DNA of 64,000 bases. It comes from Aristolochia californica. Lineage: Eukaryota > Streptophyta > Magnoliopsida > Piperales > Aristolochiaceae. The first letter of the stretch is position 1. Every line of letters starts with the position of its first letter. Location of the stretch: assembly GCA_029961685.1 (NCBI GenBank), contig JARWKL010000002.1:16646908-16710907 (forward strand). Direction: 5' to 3'. The translations under genes were made by a program, and so were the position numbers. Positions 31,490 to 42,779 of this stretch are shown piece after piece. A model generated the notes under the pieces. It made no database searches and was not told where the DNA came from. It was given only the letters and a program-made list of their open reading frames with translations.

Positions 31490-31707
31490 TGGTATCAGAG
31501 CATGTACTCATATGTGGGCCTCCACCAAAATAATCCATATGTAGAGCCATAAAAGAGGGCCTACACGGGATGGGGAGTGTTAAGGAATAGTCCCACATGG
31601 ATTAGTGAGTAGAACGATGTTGAGTTTATTAGTTAGAAAAGAGGCTTCCTAAGTTGGCTAATCATTTAGGGATGGGTCTTGGACCCAACTTCACATGGTA
31701 TCAGAGC
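31490..31707 (+). mobile_element. TRIM-C unit (body plus one LTR) inserted at the H1 PBS
   Basis: PBS TGGTATCAGAGC (31490-31501) continues into TRIM-C body (CATATGTGGGCCTCCACC, compare 63127), polypurine GGATGGGGAG and a 118-bp TRIM-C LTR (31578-31695; TGTTAAGGAATAGTCC to CAACTTCACA). A second PBS TGGTATCAGAGC (31696-31707) then leads into TTGATTTTCAGGA, the true start of the H1/N3 body. No TRIM-C 5' LTR exists. Confidence 0.87.
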
Positions 31708-31768
31708 ATTGATTTTCAGGACTCATAGTATGGTTTTCTAGAATTTCTAACTTGCTATCTCGGTTGAT

Positions 31769-33184
31769 TGATAGATGCCATATTCTAACATGAGAACTAG
31801 ATTAATTATAATAGAATAACCTTTATAATTGTGTTATAGGTGGTTATTTATCGGTTTTCAAATGAAATGAGCATTTATTTAATTTGGCATTAATCACTGT
31901 CGATATTGCATATTTCTCTCTCCTGAATTATATTTCATTATTTTTTAGTTTTATTTCTTCCTCAAATGCTTTTTATAGATTTAATTATGGAATTTCAGGA
32001 GAATTTGGGTGGAGAAGAAGATATTTACCAAAATGCCCTTAGTGAAATGGAGGTAATTTCTAGGGCAAATCGTTTTAAAATAAGAAAAATCATATTTAAA
32101 GCAAAGGGGAGCGTCGAACGAAAGGGGGAGAGGAGCGTGAAAAGAAAACAAAAATGGAGACCAAAACAAAGGAGCTTGGACCAGAAACAGGGGAGGACCC
32201 GAGAGGAGTTCCCCACCGTCGTTCGCTGGGCCACTGCCTTTCGCCGCGCCACCGTCGTCCACCGTCGTCCACCGCCGTCCAACAACCGAGAACAAACCCG
32301 AGGAGAGCTTGAGAGAGTCTCCGTCGAGGTGAGTTCGACAGTTGTCGTTCGCCAGGCCGAGAAGAGATCCGAGAGGGCTTCTCCGGTGCCACTTCCGCTT
32401 TCTGACTATCCTCTAGCGTCGGTTACGTATTTTCAACCAGTCCCAGAGCTATTTCGACTCCAACCGAGACTCGAGAGAGCCGGTTAGAGAACGTCAGCTC
32501 TGTTTCGTTCTTTGCCGGACGTTCCCTCCATCCGTCCGCTTCCAACCTTCGTCGCCGGCGTCGTCTCTACCTCCGGCCACTCACTCTTGCCAACCTGAAG
32601 CCATTGATTTCGGGAAATTGCAGCACCCGTGAGAACGAGTTGCTGCCGAGCGAGAGGAAGAAGAAGGGGAGTAATTCGTCATTATTGAATTTAATTTTTT
32701 ATATGGTTTGAACTTAGGTTTTGAATGTTAATTGAATCTGATTTGATAATTAATGTTTATTTAAGATTTGTTTTCTACATATTTGATTAAATTAGCTAAT
32801 TAGGGTAGGATTATAATTGAGGTTGGATTTTGGTATTTTAATCTGATTTCTATCTTTCATTCTATGCGCCCGAGAGGGTCTAGACGCAAGGATTGAGAAA
32901 TCGGATCCGTGGTTACATGGCGCTCGAGAGAGGCACGAATCACCGTAAAATCCAGAGTTGACGTTTCCTGTTGTGCAAGTAGTTAACCAGATGATTGCTT
33001 GATAATTTAGGATATAATTAGTGTTTAGTTAATATTAATTCATCATATTTGGTTAGGCTAGTTGACTGAAGAATACACAAAATTCAGTCCTCCCTGTGGA
33101 TATGACCCTCGCTTCCCGCTAAATTACATGAACGATTCGTACGCTTGCGAGGTATTAAAGCCGATGTAACTAAATTTTACATCA
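31769..33184 (+). repeat. S1, solo LTR of a Tat/Ogre- or Athila-like gypsy element (1416 bp)
   Basis: TTGAT flanks both sides (31764-31768, 33185-33189). The LTR starts TGATAGATG and ends TTTTACATCA, and has a GC-rich central block and an AT-rich block. The 3' part contains CTCCCTGTGGATATGACCC and GTACGCTTGCGAGG, typical of U5 in Tat/Athila LTRs. No internal body is present, so it arose by LTR-LTR recombination. The 173-codon frame at 31966-32487 lies within it and is not a gene. Confidence 0.78.
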
Positions 33185-33189
33185 TTGAT

Positions 33190-33428
33190 CATCCATAGTT
33201 GGCCTACCCATATTACTATTTTTTTGCTTCTTCCAATTACCTGTATTTTAAGTCCACCATATCTTTCAAACAAAGCATTTCAGACTTACAAACAACCACC
33301 GTAATGGCCATATTGAGTGTTGTCAAGGCATTTCTTTTAACCGTAAGGCTCAAAAAGACAACCACAGAGTGCCAAATTACTTTCAAATTTATTAATCAGC
33401 CATGATGTGCCTTCTTGGATGCTATTTG
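33190..33428 (+). other. H1 internal DNA between S1 and N3
   Basis: 240 bp without recognised features. It resumes at 36267 after N3. Read on the minus strand, the joined segment has an open stretch with KKANKELSSINDNIGSLSNS, a possible weak coding relic that I cannot assign to a family. Confidence 0.4.
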
Positions 33429-33433
33429 ACAAT

Positions 33434-33812
33434 TGTTGATTTTCAGGACTCTATGAAATTCGCTCATGGAGAAAAAAGGAGAGAGATCCATTGGGAGAAA
33501 ACTAGAGGAAGAAGGGTTATGGAATTGATTTTCCTAACCCTCCCCCTGAAGCTCTATTTATAAATTTATGAAACTACTATATTACAATAATACCCTTGAA
33601 CTTAGGTTTAGAGTTTAGGGTTTTAACCTTGGAACTTTAACTTAATTATATCAATCCATCTCTATGAGATGACCCTATATTTAACATCCTGCCATCTTGT
33701 ATGTGGGCCTATGGGCCTTCTCCTTGATATGTGTGCTTTGAACCCGTCTTCTATATCTCTTGGTTGCATGGGTCTTCCTTGGTCGTGTGGGCTTGGGCCC
33801 TGTCTTTCAGCA
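33434..33812 (-). repeat. N3 3' LTR (379 bp)
   Basis: TGTTGATTTTCAGGACTC to GTCTTTCAGCA. Contains GAGATCCATTGGGAG, CTCTATTTATAAATTTATG and two GGG-CTTGGGCCC-like units. Confidence 0.85.
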
Positions 33813-34094
33813 CTCCCCTCAAACTGGGGATAAGAGAACTTCATGAACTCCTAGCTTACTGCAAATGATGTATAAAATCTTTGTATAAGATGGCACATCT
33901 TCCAAGATGCCTTCATCTTCCAACACTTGTTCATGAAGCCTAGCTGGCATAATGTCAGTGAGAGTAAATAACTCCTAGCCGTTAAGACATTGCTCTGAAG
34001 TATCCATCTCCACCACCGTGTCCCTCTACAGGACAATGACTCTCAAGTGGTACAGTAATATATGATATTAATGGGGGGAAGTAATATAAATATA

Positions 34095-34322
34095 ATAATA
34101 AGTTCCACCGTCATTGACTTCAAACCACAAATATTTTTTATATTTTTGACGGGGATGAAGTTCCTCCGTCATTGACTTCCAACCACAAATATTTTTGATA
34201 TTTTTAATAGGGATTAAGTTCCTCCATCATGGACTCCCAACCACAAATAATTTTGATATTTTTGACGGGGATGAAGTTCCTCCGTCATGGACTCCCAACC
34301 ACAAATAATTTTGATATTTTTT
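34095..34322 (-). repeat. Minisatellite in N3 (about 70 bp x 3-4)
   Basis: Units contain AAGTTCC(T/A)CC(G/A)TCAT, GACT(T/C)C(A/C)AACCACAAATA and TTTGATATTTTT(G/T)AC. They are tandem and differ by point changes. A related array occurs at the same relative position in N4 and N5. Confidence 0.8.
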
Positions 34323-35839
34323 ACCAGAACAAATAAATAATGGTATGAAACTACTTCTTCTTCAATAATAATGTCTCATGAAAAGAGACACAATAGCAGT
34401 AGCTAAAATTGGCTTGGAACCATTTTACATGACCCAAAATAATCCTTGTAAAATTGACCCATGAAATAATCCAATGCACATATTTGTTCTAAATAATAAG
34501 TTGACCAAGGAATCATATGTCAATTCTTCAAAACTAATAATCCAGCCAGAGAAAAAATTTACCAAGTCTCACCAAAATATGTATAAACTTGGGCACATAT
34601 ACCGAGGCAAAAAATAAGTGGCCCGGGTCAGTTTGACCCGTACCGGAGTTGACCCAGACCGGGTTGACTCGGTCCGAGTTGGCTCAGTTAGAACGGACCC
34701 AAAACCCTCGGGTTGCTGGTTCGCTGGCTCGCTGGCTTGACTCGGGCAAGTCCGGGTCTCGGCAGAACCAAGCGACCCAGACTGATTATTTCTTGTTTCC
34801 TAACTTAGGAAACATGAAATATTTGAACAGTGTTTTCTTCCCCACTTCAGCGCCGAACAAAGTGGTTGTTCTGTTCAAAAAATAAATTTGGATTCTCGAT
34901 TCTCTTAAAGTAAATGAAAAATCTAAGGAACGACGATCTCGGCTTCCTAACAGAGCGGAACAGCAACGGGAAACTTTCTGAAATAGACTAGCCAACAGAG
35001 ACGAGAGCAGCTTCCAAAAAAGCAACAATGCGGCATGCAACCAGTGCCTTCGTCCTCCTTGAGCCTAGCAGGGAGATGTTGAGGACAAAATGGAAATGGA
35101 AAATTTTCGAAATAAGAGACATCACCGGGAATCAAGCAAAACGTCGACGACGGCAACTTCCAAAAAACACCAACGCATGGCTAGCCCTCGGGAAGCTCGG
35201 CGGTGCCAACTGAGTGAATAATTCTCAAAGAGACAGTGAAGGAGTCTCCGTCTTCAACTCGGCATCCCTTTGCGCTTCCTAGTTTAGCGTGTACTTTTTC
35301 ATGGGCTTCATCTCTATTTAATTTCAACATTACGCTAGCCAGTCCAGTTCAGTTGGTAGCGGCAGCTCTCAGGCTGATCGTGGCGATCGATTGTGCCTCT
35401 CTGCCCATGGTCCCAACCTCGCCATCATAGAGACTTTTTTTATCTTCGAGTACACGGTTTTGAACGTGTTGTATGCTTGAGTGAAGAAAAAAGATATGCT
35501 CAGAGAAGAGAAAAAAATTCCAAGAGTCTCTCAGCAGCTTCCATGTACTTGTCAGAAACCAGCGACAATATCACTTCCACAAAGCTCAAATGTGTGCTTT
35601 GAAGAAGCTGAAGTATTCTTACTAAAGCATGTTCGGATATCGGACGTGAATAAAGAAAAGTGGGTTTCACCAAGGGAAAGAATAAGCAAAAGACAAGGGT
35701 TCGAGACAAACTAAAATTTTGGAACCATAGCTACGATATATTAAACCTAAACTGAAATAAACGGAGGAGAATGAAACATGATAGAGAATGAACCTGAAAA
35801 ACCATAGTCGGAATCCTGAAAATCAAAGCTATGATACCA

Positions 35840-36261
35840 TGTTGATTTTCAAGACTCCATGAATTTAGCTCATGGAGAAATAAAGAGAGAGATCCATTGG
35901 GAGAAAACTAGAGGAATTGATTTACCTAACCCTCCCCTTGAAGCTCTATTTATAGATTTATGAAACTACTGTATTACAATAATTCTCCTGAACTTAGGGT
36001 TTAGAGTTTAGGGTTTTAACCCTAGAACTTTAACTTAATTACATCAATGTCATCTCTATGAGATGACCTTTTATTTACCATCCTACCATCTTGTATGTGG
36101 GCCTATGGACCTTCTCCTTGATATGTGGGCCTTGAGCCCATCTTCGATATCTCTTGGTTGCATGGGCTTTCCTTAGTCTTATGGGCTTAGGCCCATCTTC
36201 TAATACCCTTGGATATGTGGGTCTTCCTTGGTCGTGTGGGCTTAGGCCCTTTCTTCCAACA
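35840..36261 (-). repeat. N3 5' LTR (422 bp)
   Basis: TGTTGATTTTCAAGACTCC to TTTCTTCCAACA. Longer than the left LTR mainly because of an extra unit containing CTTGGATATGTGGGTC. Confidence 0.85.
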
Positions 36262-36266
36262 ACAAT

Positions 36267-38638
36267 GAGCCAATGTTGTCATTGATGGATGAGAGCTCTT
36301 TGTTAGCTTTTTTATTGAACCAAGCGCATTGTTGTTGTTCCTTTTGCTTCACCATTGCTGGAACAATTCATTTACATTATATTGGATTTCTTCCATAACT
36401 TGTCACTCGGGATACAAAATGGTAAATTTATTTTGTTGCTTCTTTGGCATAACTTGGTTCTCTAGTATCTTCATCGTTGGAACTTGCTCACCGCTGGAAC
36501 TTGTTGTTTCCATCATTGTTGCCTTCACTAGAATTGGTTGTCATCATCACTGAGCCTTTAGACATGAACAACAAAAGTTTTGGTTACCTCCAATGCAATG
36601 AGTGTGGAGAGATTAGCAGGTTCGTGGGTTGGATATTAGCTTGCTTGTGGTATCATCTATATAACATCTGTTTCATCCTAGAATATTGATTTTTTTTCTT
36701 ACCTTCTAGAAATAATCAACTGGTTGACATCATCATTTGAGAGCTTCTCTGGCTGGCAAATGGTGCATCATTCCGAAAGTAGCTTCGTTATTTGATCAAC
36801 TCACCAGATATCCAGCAAGCCATATCAACTGGAAGATCATTTCATTGCCTTCTATTCTAATTCTGGAAGACTATTGAAGGCCAAATAGGACATATCTTTT
36901 GCCGAGGATTTTCTTTGCTTGATGTCTCCAGCATTTTCCAATCTTTGGTTGATCTTTGATATCGATCTTGGTGTGATCTTACCAGTTCCATACGCCTACT
37001 GAGAATATAGTGAACCAGAAAATCAAGGTTCATGATCTTTCCAAACAGAGCACGTAATCTGCAGTGAACTGATAAACTCGAATCAATAATATGTAATCAA
37101 ATGTTCTGGTGATCTACCAGTATTCTACTTGGAAGATCTTGATTTGATTTGTCTACTTTAACAACAACTCAAACCAAGTTCCAAATAGAGCATGTCTTGC
37201 TGATTATATGTGTTGATTAGGATTTCATTCTCCTCATTAATTTGGAAAATAATTCCTAGTTATCTGCGTTGTTATCTTCATTAGAACTTTCCATCTTCAT
37301 TGTCATCTAGCCTGAGACTCTGAGGAATCTCTCTGTGTCAGTCTTTTGAAATATATAGGCTATTAATATGGAAATATTATCGTTGTGCTTCGCCAGCCTT
37401 CTTTTCTGTTTGCTTTTTTTTTCAACACTAACTGGGTTGCCACTTTGGGAGGATGAAGACGCCAGGAAGATTGATTTTTTGTTTCTGTTTCAAGCATGAG
37501 AAATCTCTGCTCTCACTGCTATCTCGCTCTGCTCAAAAGTGGGGAAGCTGACTTGCCGAATTAAAATTTCGTGAAGTTAGAAAAATTGGTTTTAATCAAG
37601 CGCTGATTCACCCCAACTTAGACCAGACCTTGCTGGGTCAACCCATCGAACCAAGCTGACCCATCTCACTGCTTTCAAGCCTCACTAGCATGACTGAGTC
37701 AACTCGGACTAACTTGGACCGAGTCAACTTGGTCGGGTAAAAGTTGTCGGGTCAATCGATTGGGTCAAATCTGCCAGGTCAAATCGATCGGACCAACCTA
37801 ACTTAGGCCATCTTACTTTCTTCCTGCCTTGGTTAGACGTGTCCGGGTCCCAAGTTCTATACTTATTTCTTCCATGTCTCGGCTATATTGGTCTGATATT
37901 TGACTTGGCTTGACTCTATCCCTTTTCTTCAGTTGGATTATTACTTGATTCCAACATATTATTTGGTGCACCTTCCTTATTCAGTGATGGACTATCTGTG
38001 GGTTATTTTATGGGTCATTTTTTAAGTATTTTCATTATTTTGTAAGTGTTATTGGGCCCAAGCCAATTTCAGCTGTTGCTATTGTGTCTGTCTGATAGAG
38101 ACATTATTATTGAAGAAGGACTTCTCGATTGTTGATTGTTGTCAGCATTGGTTATTCTGATGAAGAAGAAAGCATATGGTGGCCCCATAATATTATCTTT
38201 GGGTGATTAATTTGTACCCCTTTATTTGGCATTGTTTCTCCTACCATTTAAGAGTCGGTGCCCTATGGAGGGACACTATGTGGAGGAGTTTATTACTACA
38301 CTTCTGAGCAATGCCTATAGACCCACTACCTATAGAGGACAGGAGTGTGCCCAACATCTAGCGTGAGTCAAGTTTATTATTCACCCATGAGGTGTTTTTT
38401 GAGCTACATTGAGAAAGAGGGTAGACTATGTGCCCCAAAGTAGGGCTACTTTTCTGCTTGTGAAATTGAGCGGAAAGTATTTATGACTATGACCATTTGA
38501 CTGGAGTATGGAACGATGTCTTATGGCTAGGAATGATTGTACTCTCAATATACCAGTTGGGTCTCTTTGAAGATATGGGAAGATCCTACACACCATTTGC
38601 ATCAACCTGGGCGTTCAAGATGTTTTCTCACCCCCAGC
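36267..38638 (+). other. H1 internal DNA after N3
   Basis: No gene is supported in 2.4 kb. The part 37600-37900 is rich in GGGTCAA and TCAACTTGG motifs, complementary to the duplicated block of N1. 37980-38110 resembles the complement of N-family text (GGGTCATTTT, GTTGCTATTGTGTCT). 38250-38640 resembles the complement of the N-family 3' region (CACTACCTATAGAGGACAGG, CATTTGCATCAACCTGG). This shows H1 and the N elements share one architecture. Confidence 0.6.
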
Positions 38639-38666
38639 TTGAGGGGAAGAGTTGGAAGATAGGCCA
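38639..38666 (+). other. H1 3' end fused to the C5 5' LTR
   Basis: Polypurine TTGAGGGGAAGA is followed by GTTGGAAGATAGGCCA, the first bases of an H/C-type LTR, and then at once by TGTTAGAAGATGGG, the C5 LTR start. The H1 3' LTR is thus reduced to about 16 bp. Confidence 0.7.
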
Positions 38667-39058
38667 TGTTAGAAGATGGGATCAAACCCACAAGTCCAAG
38701 GCAAGAGATCCCACATGTCTAAGTGATGGCATATGGGAAATATAGGATGTTTATGATAAAGATGGCATGAAGGTGTAAATACTTGTCATTTTCATGTCTT
38801 TTCTTTTATAAAGTTGTAGCCCTAAGGGCATTGTAAAAGCTATAAATAAAGGCATTGGCTAAGAGGTAGAGCATATAAACTCTCTCCTCCTTTATCCAAT
38901 GTTCGTCCAGCCTCCCTCCTTCCCTTGGTTGGTGCACCTCTCCTTTCTCTTAGTCCAAGCTCCCTCCCTTCTGTAGTTGACCCATTTTTCCTCTCTTCTC
39001 CTTCCTCTTCTTCTTCTTGGTTGATCTAAGTCCTCTACATGGGATCCTAAATTGTACA
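38667..39058 (+). repeat. C5 5' LTR (392 bp)
   Basis: TGTTAGAAGATGGGATC to CCTAAATTGTACA, one base longer than the C2 LTR and colinear with it. TATA-like GCTATAAATAAAGG near 38838. Confidence 0.9.
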
Positions 39059-39070
39059 TGGTATCAGAGC
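39059..39070 (+). other. C5 primer-binding site (tRNA-iMet)
   Basis: TGGTATCAGAGC, unaltered, directly after the LTR. Confidence 0.92.
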
Positions 39071-39952
39071 AAGGAGTTTAGGATCCCCCTTTGATGAAGT
39101 ATACAAGCAAATATTTATGAAGATCCATCCAAGAATTTATTCATGAAAGGAGTCCAACGATGAAGAGATAAGTCAATTCTGGTCATTATTTACATATTCT
39201 CCTTCTATAAGTTGATGTCTTGATTTCTGATTTACATCAAGACAAGATGATCTTCATATGAGAAGTTGTGAAGAATAATCTCTTGTGATGTTATAATCTT
39301 GATCTTCTTGGAGTTAAATTTCAAGCTTGATCAAGATTGGTTGCTGCTAGTGTTTCATCAAGATTGACGTGTCAATGAAAATGATTAGCGATTTGGTTAC
39401 CTACATGTAACTTGGATCAATTTTCTATGAGTTAGAATTCCAGTACATGTTGTTGTAAGTCTTCTCACACTTGGCGTTGTTCACAGGATCTTGTTATTTT
39501 GCTGGATAATCGTCATATGGTTCAAACTCCAGCGTCTACTTGCCTCTATTACTCTGTTGTCCCTTCTCCAACACTTTTTTTTTCGAAGTGGGATTGTGCC
39601 CATGAGTTAAGTAGTTATAAGAGACTTGACTTGCTACTAAGGATCTCAAAAGAAGATTGTGATTCTTAAGTGTTTGGCCACAATTTGTTAAGTTGGAATT
39701 AAGGCATAAGGGTTTAAATCTATCCCCTTTTTTTAAAGGATATAAGAGGAATTGATTGATTTTTGGATGATATCATAAGCAAAAATTCTTTGATGATTTA
39801 GTGCCTACTCTTGTAGGGGAAAAAATTCTATATCTCTCTTTGTAAGTGCCTGATTTGGTCCACAGATCTTCCAAGTTGTATTAGTGGATTTGTTTTTTAG
39901 ATACCCTTTACAATTTATCTTGGTGTGATCTAAGCATTTGATTTGCTTCATC
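39071..39952 (+). other. C5 leader
   Basis: About 880 bp without a gene, colinear with the C2 leader. It begins AAGGAGTTTAGGATC, the same as the junction at 1996, which proves what lies right of the TRIM-A PBS there. Confidence 0.7.
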
Positions 39953-40490
39953 ATGGAGATTGGACATACAAGTAGTAAGGGTGACATACTCAGAATTACT
40001 ACTATCTCCTTGAGGGGCCTCTCCAATTATCTTAGCTGGTCACAATCAGTACCATGGGTTCTCATTACTCATGATCTTCTCATTCACTTAAACAAACCCT
40101 CTCCTCCGATTGATGAAGAAGATGTAGCCTACCTCATGTGGTTTAAAAATAATAATATAGTTATTAGTTGGCTCATAAATAGTATCAAATAGCATGTAGC
40201 TAACAATGTGATCCACTTGGAAATAGCCAAGGATATTTGGGACACATGTGCTAAGTTATACTCTAGCACAACCTCCTTGCAAATATTATTTGATGTCTTA
40301 CAAAATATGTTGAATACTAAGCAAGGGGATAATATTCATGAGTTCTTGGCCCAATTTTGGGGACTTCTTCAAGAATACGACATCACTCAACCGTATTGAA
40401 TAGATATTAAAATTCAAGAAAGGCAATGGGAGGCCTTGGCAGCACCCATTTGCTTGACAAATATCAAGCCATATCTTGACAAGACCCAAC
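39953..40490 (+). pseudogene. C5 gag N-terminal part
   Basis: Starts MEIGHTSSKGDILRI and has LSNYLSWSQSVPWVLITHD, VISWLINSIK then a stop, VIHLEIAKDIWDTCAKLYSS and HEFLAQFWGLLQEYDI then a stop. Stops replace codons open in C2. It is cut at 40490 by N4, inside the KTQLL block. Confidence 0.85.
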
Positions 40491-40495
40491 TCCTT

Positions 40496-40929
40496 TGTTG
40501 AATTTATGAAAAAGAGAAATACTTCATTGACTTTTTGTAATCAGTGTACATGAACCTCTATTTATAATAGAGAAAGGTAGTAGAGTCCAATTACGATAAA
40601 ACTACCATTGTCCCAATTACACCCAAACTCTAACACTTAAAGATAAGTCCTAGCATAATTAAATAACTCAATATCGATAAAAGACAAACATAACTCAAAC
40701 TAAAACTCTTTTTGGACGTGACCATAAGATAAAGATACTTTTATGAGTTCTTCTTGATCTTCCAACTGATGTGATAAGGATGCCAGCTCATGGTAATCAT
40801 TGTGGGTCCTACTTCTTATGTGCTTGGGCCCATCTTGTAGGCCTTCTTTGGTCATGTGGCCCCTCTTATAATACTCTTAGTTATGTGGGCCTTCCTTAGT
40901 CGTGTGGGCTTGGGCCCTATCTTCCAACA
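40496..40929 (-). repeat. N4 3' LTR (434 bp)
   Basis: Same length as the right LTR; roughly 8% different by eye. Carries GGGCTTGGGCCC units at its right end. Confidence 0.88.
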
Positions 40930-41099
40930 CTCCCCCTCAAGCTGGGGGTGAGAGAACATCATGAACTCCCAACTTGTGGCAAATGACATATAGAATCTTT
41001 TTTTATAAAATGGCAGTCCTCCCATCTTCCAACACTCCCCCTCACACTGTTGCGCTCTTCCATGAGGCCCAGTTGGCCAATTCAGGGGGGGTGTAACAT

Positions 41100-41430
41100 A
41101 GATGTAATAATAAGTTCCTCTGTCATGGTTTCCCAACCGTGATATTTTTTGATAGGGTATCCTCCATCATGGTTTCCCAACTGTGATATTTTTTACAAGG
41201 TATTAAGTTCCTCAGTCATGGTTTCCCAACCGTGATACTTTTTGACAAGCATTCTTCCATCATTGTTTCCCAACCGTGATATATTTTTACAAGGAATTAA
41301 ATTCCTCCGTCATGATTTCACAACCTTGATATTTTTTGACAAGGTATTAAGTTACTCCATCATGGTTTCCCAACTGTGATATTTTTTTATGGGGTATTAA
41401 GTTCCTCCGTCATGGTGATGTAACATATAC
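41100..41430 (-). repeat. Minisatellite in N4 (about 60 bp x 5-6)
   Basis: Units contain AAGTTCCTC(C/T)GTCATGGTT, TCCCAACCGTGATATTTTTTGA and AGGTATT. Same motif family as the arrays of N3 and N5 but with more copies. Confidence 0.85.
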
Positions 41431-42779
41431 TGAAGCCACCTCTTCTTCAATAATAATGTCTCATCCAATGAGACATAATAGCAACAGCTGTATATAACAT
41501 GACCATCTTCCAACTCATATTACATAAACCAAAATAATAAACCTTGTAGAAAGACCCATGAAATAATCATAGTCCGATATAAATATGTTTTCTTAGATGG
41601 AGAAGCTTCATCTTTTGTGATCCCATTTTCTTGAATATTTTGGTCACATAAACTCATCCACAACATATGGAATAAAATACCTCTTTCTTGTACTTCTTGT
41701 ACTTCTCCCCCTCAAGCTGGAAGGTAATGGCAGTGATCCTAGCTTGAACCAAATATCATAGATGTAGCAATAAGCCCAATTAACAGAAATGTATAAATAA
41801 TCCCTCAAACCAGGGAGAAGTGAGATATTTTCATGATATATCAACTCAAAAAGCAACACAAACCAATGAGCATAAATTCGGATTTTTCATTACAACAGAA
41901 TACCAACATGACCTTTGATTCTTCCAACGCGAATATTTCTTTAAATATAGATCAGATTGACATGACATTTTCTCCTTATAAAACTAAAATTAAATACCTT
42001 TCATCCAAGTTTAACTTCAATTCATAAAATATAATTATAAGAAGATAAATAATCTGATAGATTTTGGTCTTTGTCATTTGGCCGAACTAAGTACTGGTTC
42101 TCCTTTTTTTCCGGCATGACCATGGACTCTTTCAAGATCAATATCTCCTTTAAAAAATCATGCCGAGAATTGGTTGAATATTTAAGAAACTAGAATTACA
42201 TATATTTCTTTTGATATATAATTATCCATATAAAGTCTATTTCTTCATAGCATAAAATACCTCAAAATTTGAAGCTTTCTGCTACCGCTCGAACCTCTTT
42301 TTCAATCTGACCTTTGCTACTACAAATATTGATTTCTCTTTGTAGATAACTTAGATAAAAAATTGGTTGAATATGAAAAGGAATAGACTTACGTATATTT
42401 CTTTTGATATATATTTCTACATAGAAAGTCTAGTTCTTGATAGCAAAAAAATACCTCAGAATCTGAAGCTTTCTGCTGCTGCTTGAACCTTTTTGCAATC
42501 TAAATTTTGCTCATTCAAATATCGATATCTCTCTGTAGATAACTCTGATTGGAAAATATAATTTTTCTTGGAAATTAGACTCAAATATCTTTCCTTCAAT
42601 GTATAATTTGCAATATGACAAAACTCCGTATAGAGGCAAAAATCGCAAAGCAAACTACGGGTGTAGGACTGAAAAACAAATAACTACAAACCTAGACTTA
42701 CGGTTTAGGATTTAGAGAAAATGATCTCATTATCTCTATGGGTTGACCAAGTCAACTCACAGAACCAGCTCTGATACCA

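Larger units (their letters stand above)
33434..36261 (-). mobile_element. N3, non-autonomous element of the H family
   Basis: ACAAT flanks both ends (33429-33433, 36262-36266). LTRs 33434-33812 and 35840-36261 run from TGTTGATTTTCA to CTTCCAACA (CTTTCAGCA on the left) on the + strand. The PBS complement GCTATGATACCA is at 35828-35839. The complement of the copia polypurine end (CTCCCCTCAAACTGG) lies just inside the left LTR. 2828 bp. Several frames of 60-85 codons in the interior have no homology I can see. Confidence 0.86.
31102..38666 (+). mobile_element. H1, non-autonomous LTR element with three insertions
   Basis: The 5' LTR (31102-31489) is followed by a PBS, and the 3' end shows CAGCTTGAGGGGAAGA then only about 16 bp of LTR before the C5 LTR begins. 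Between lie a TRIM-C unit at the PBS, Tat-like solo LTR S1 and N3. The internal DNA shares blocks with the N family: a TGGGTC/TTGACC-rich tract, GGGTCATTTT and the copia-like polypurine end. No retroelement protein is recognisable. Confidence 0.75.

Noticed and set aside
31966..32487. 173-codon open frame, Arg-rich
   Set aside because: Lies wholly inside solo LTR S1, in its GC-rich U3/R part. No domain is visible and both strands are open in several frames, as expected of GC-rich DNA.
35028..35714. Cluster of short + strand frames inside N3 as a host gene
   Set aside because: No domain, no splice-consistent joining and no conservation in the related elements N1, N4 and N5.
41100..41430. CRISPR-like array of repeats
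   Set aside because: Units are contiguous with no unique spacers, diverge from one another and sit in a plant retroelement; it is a minisatellite.
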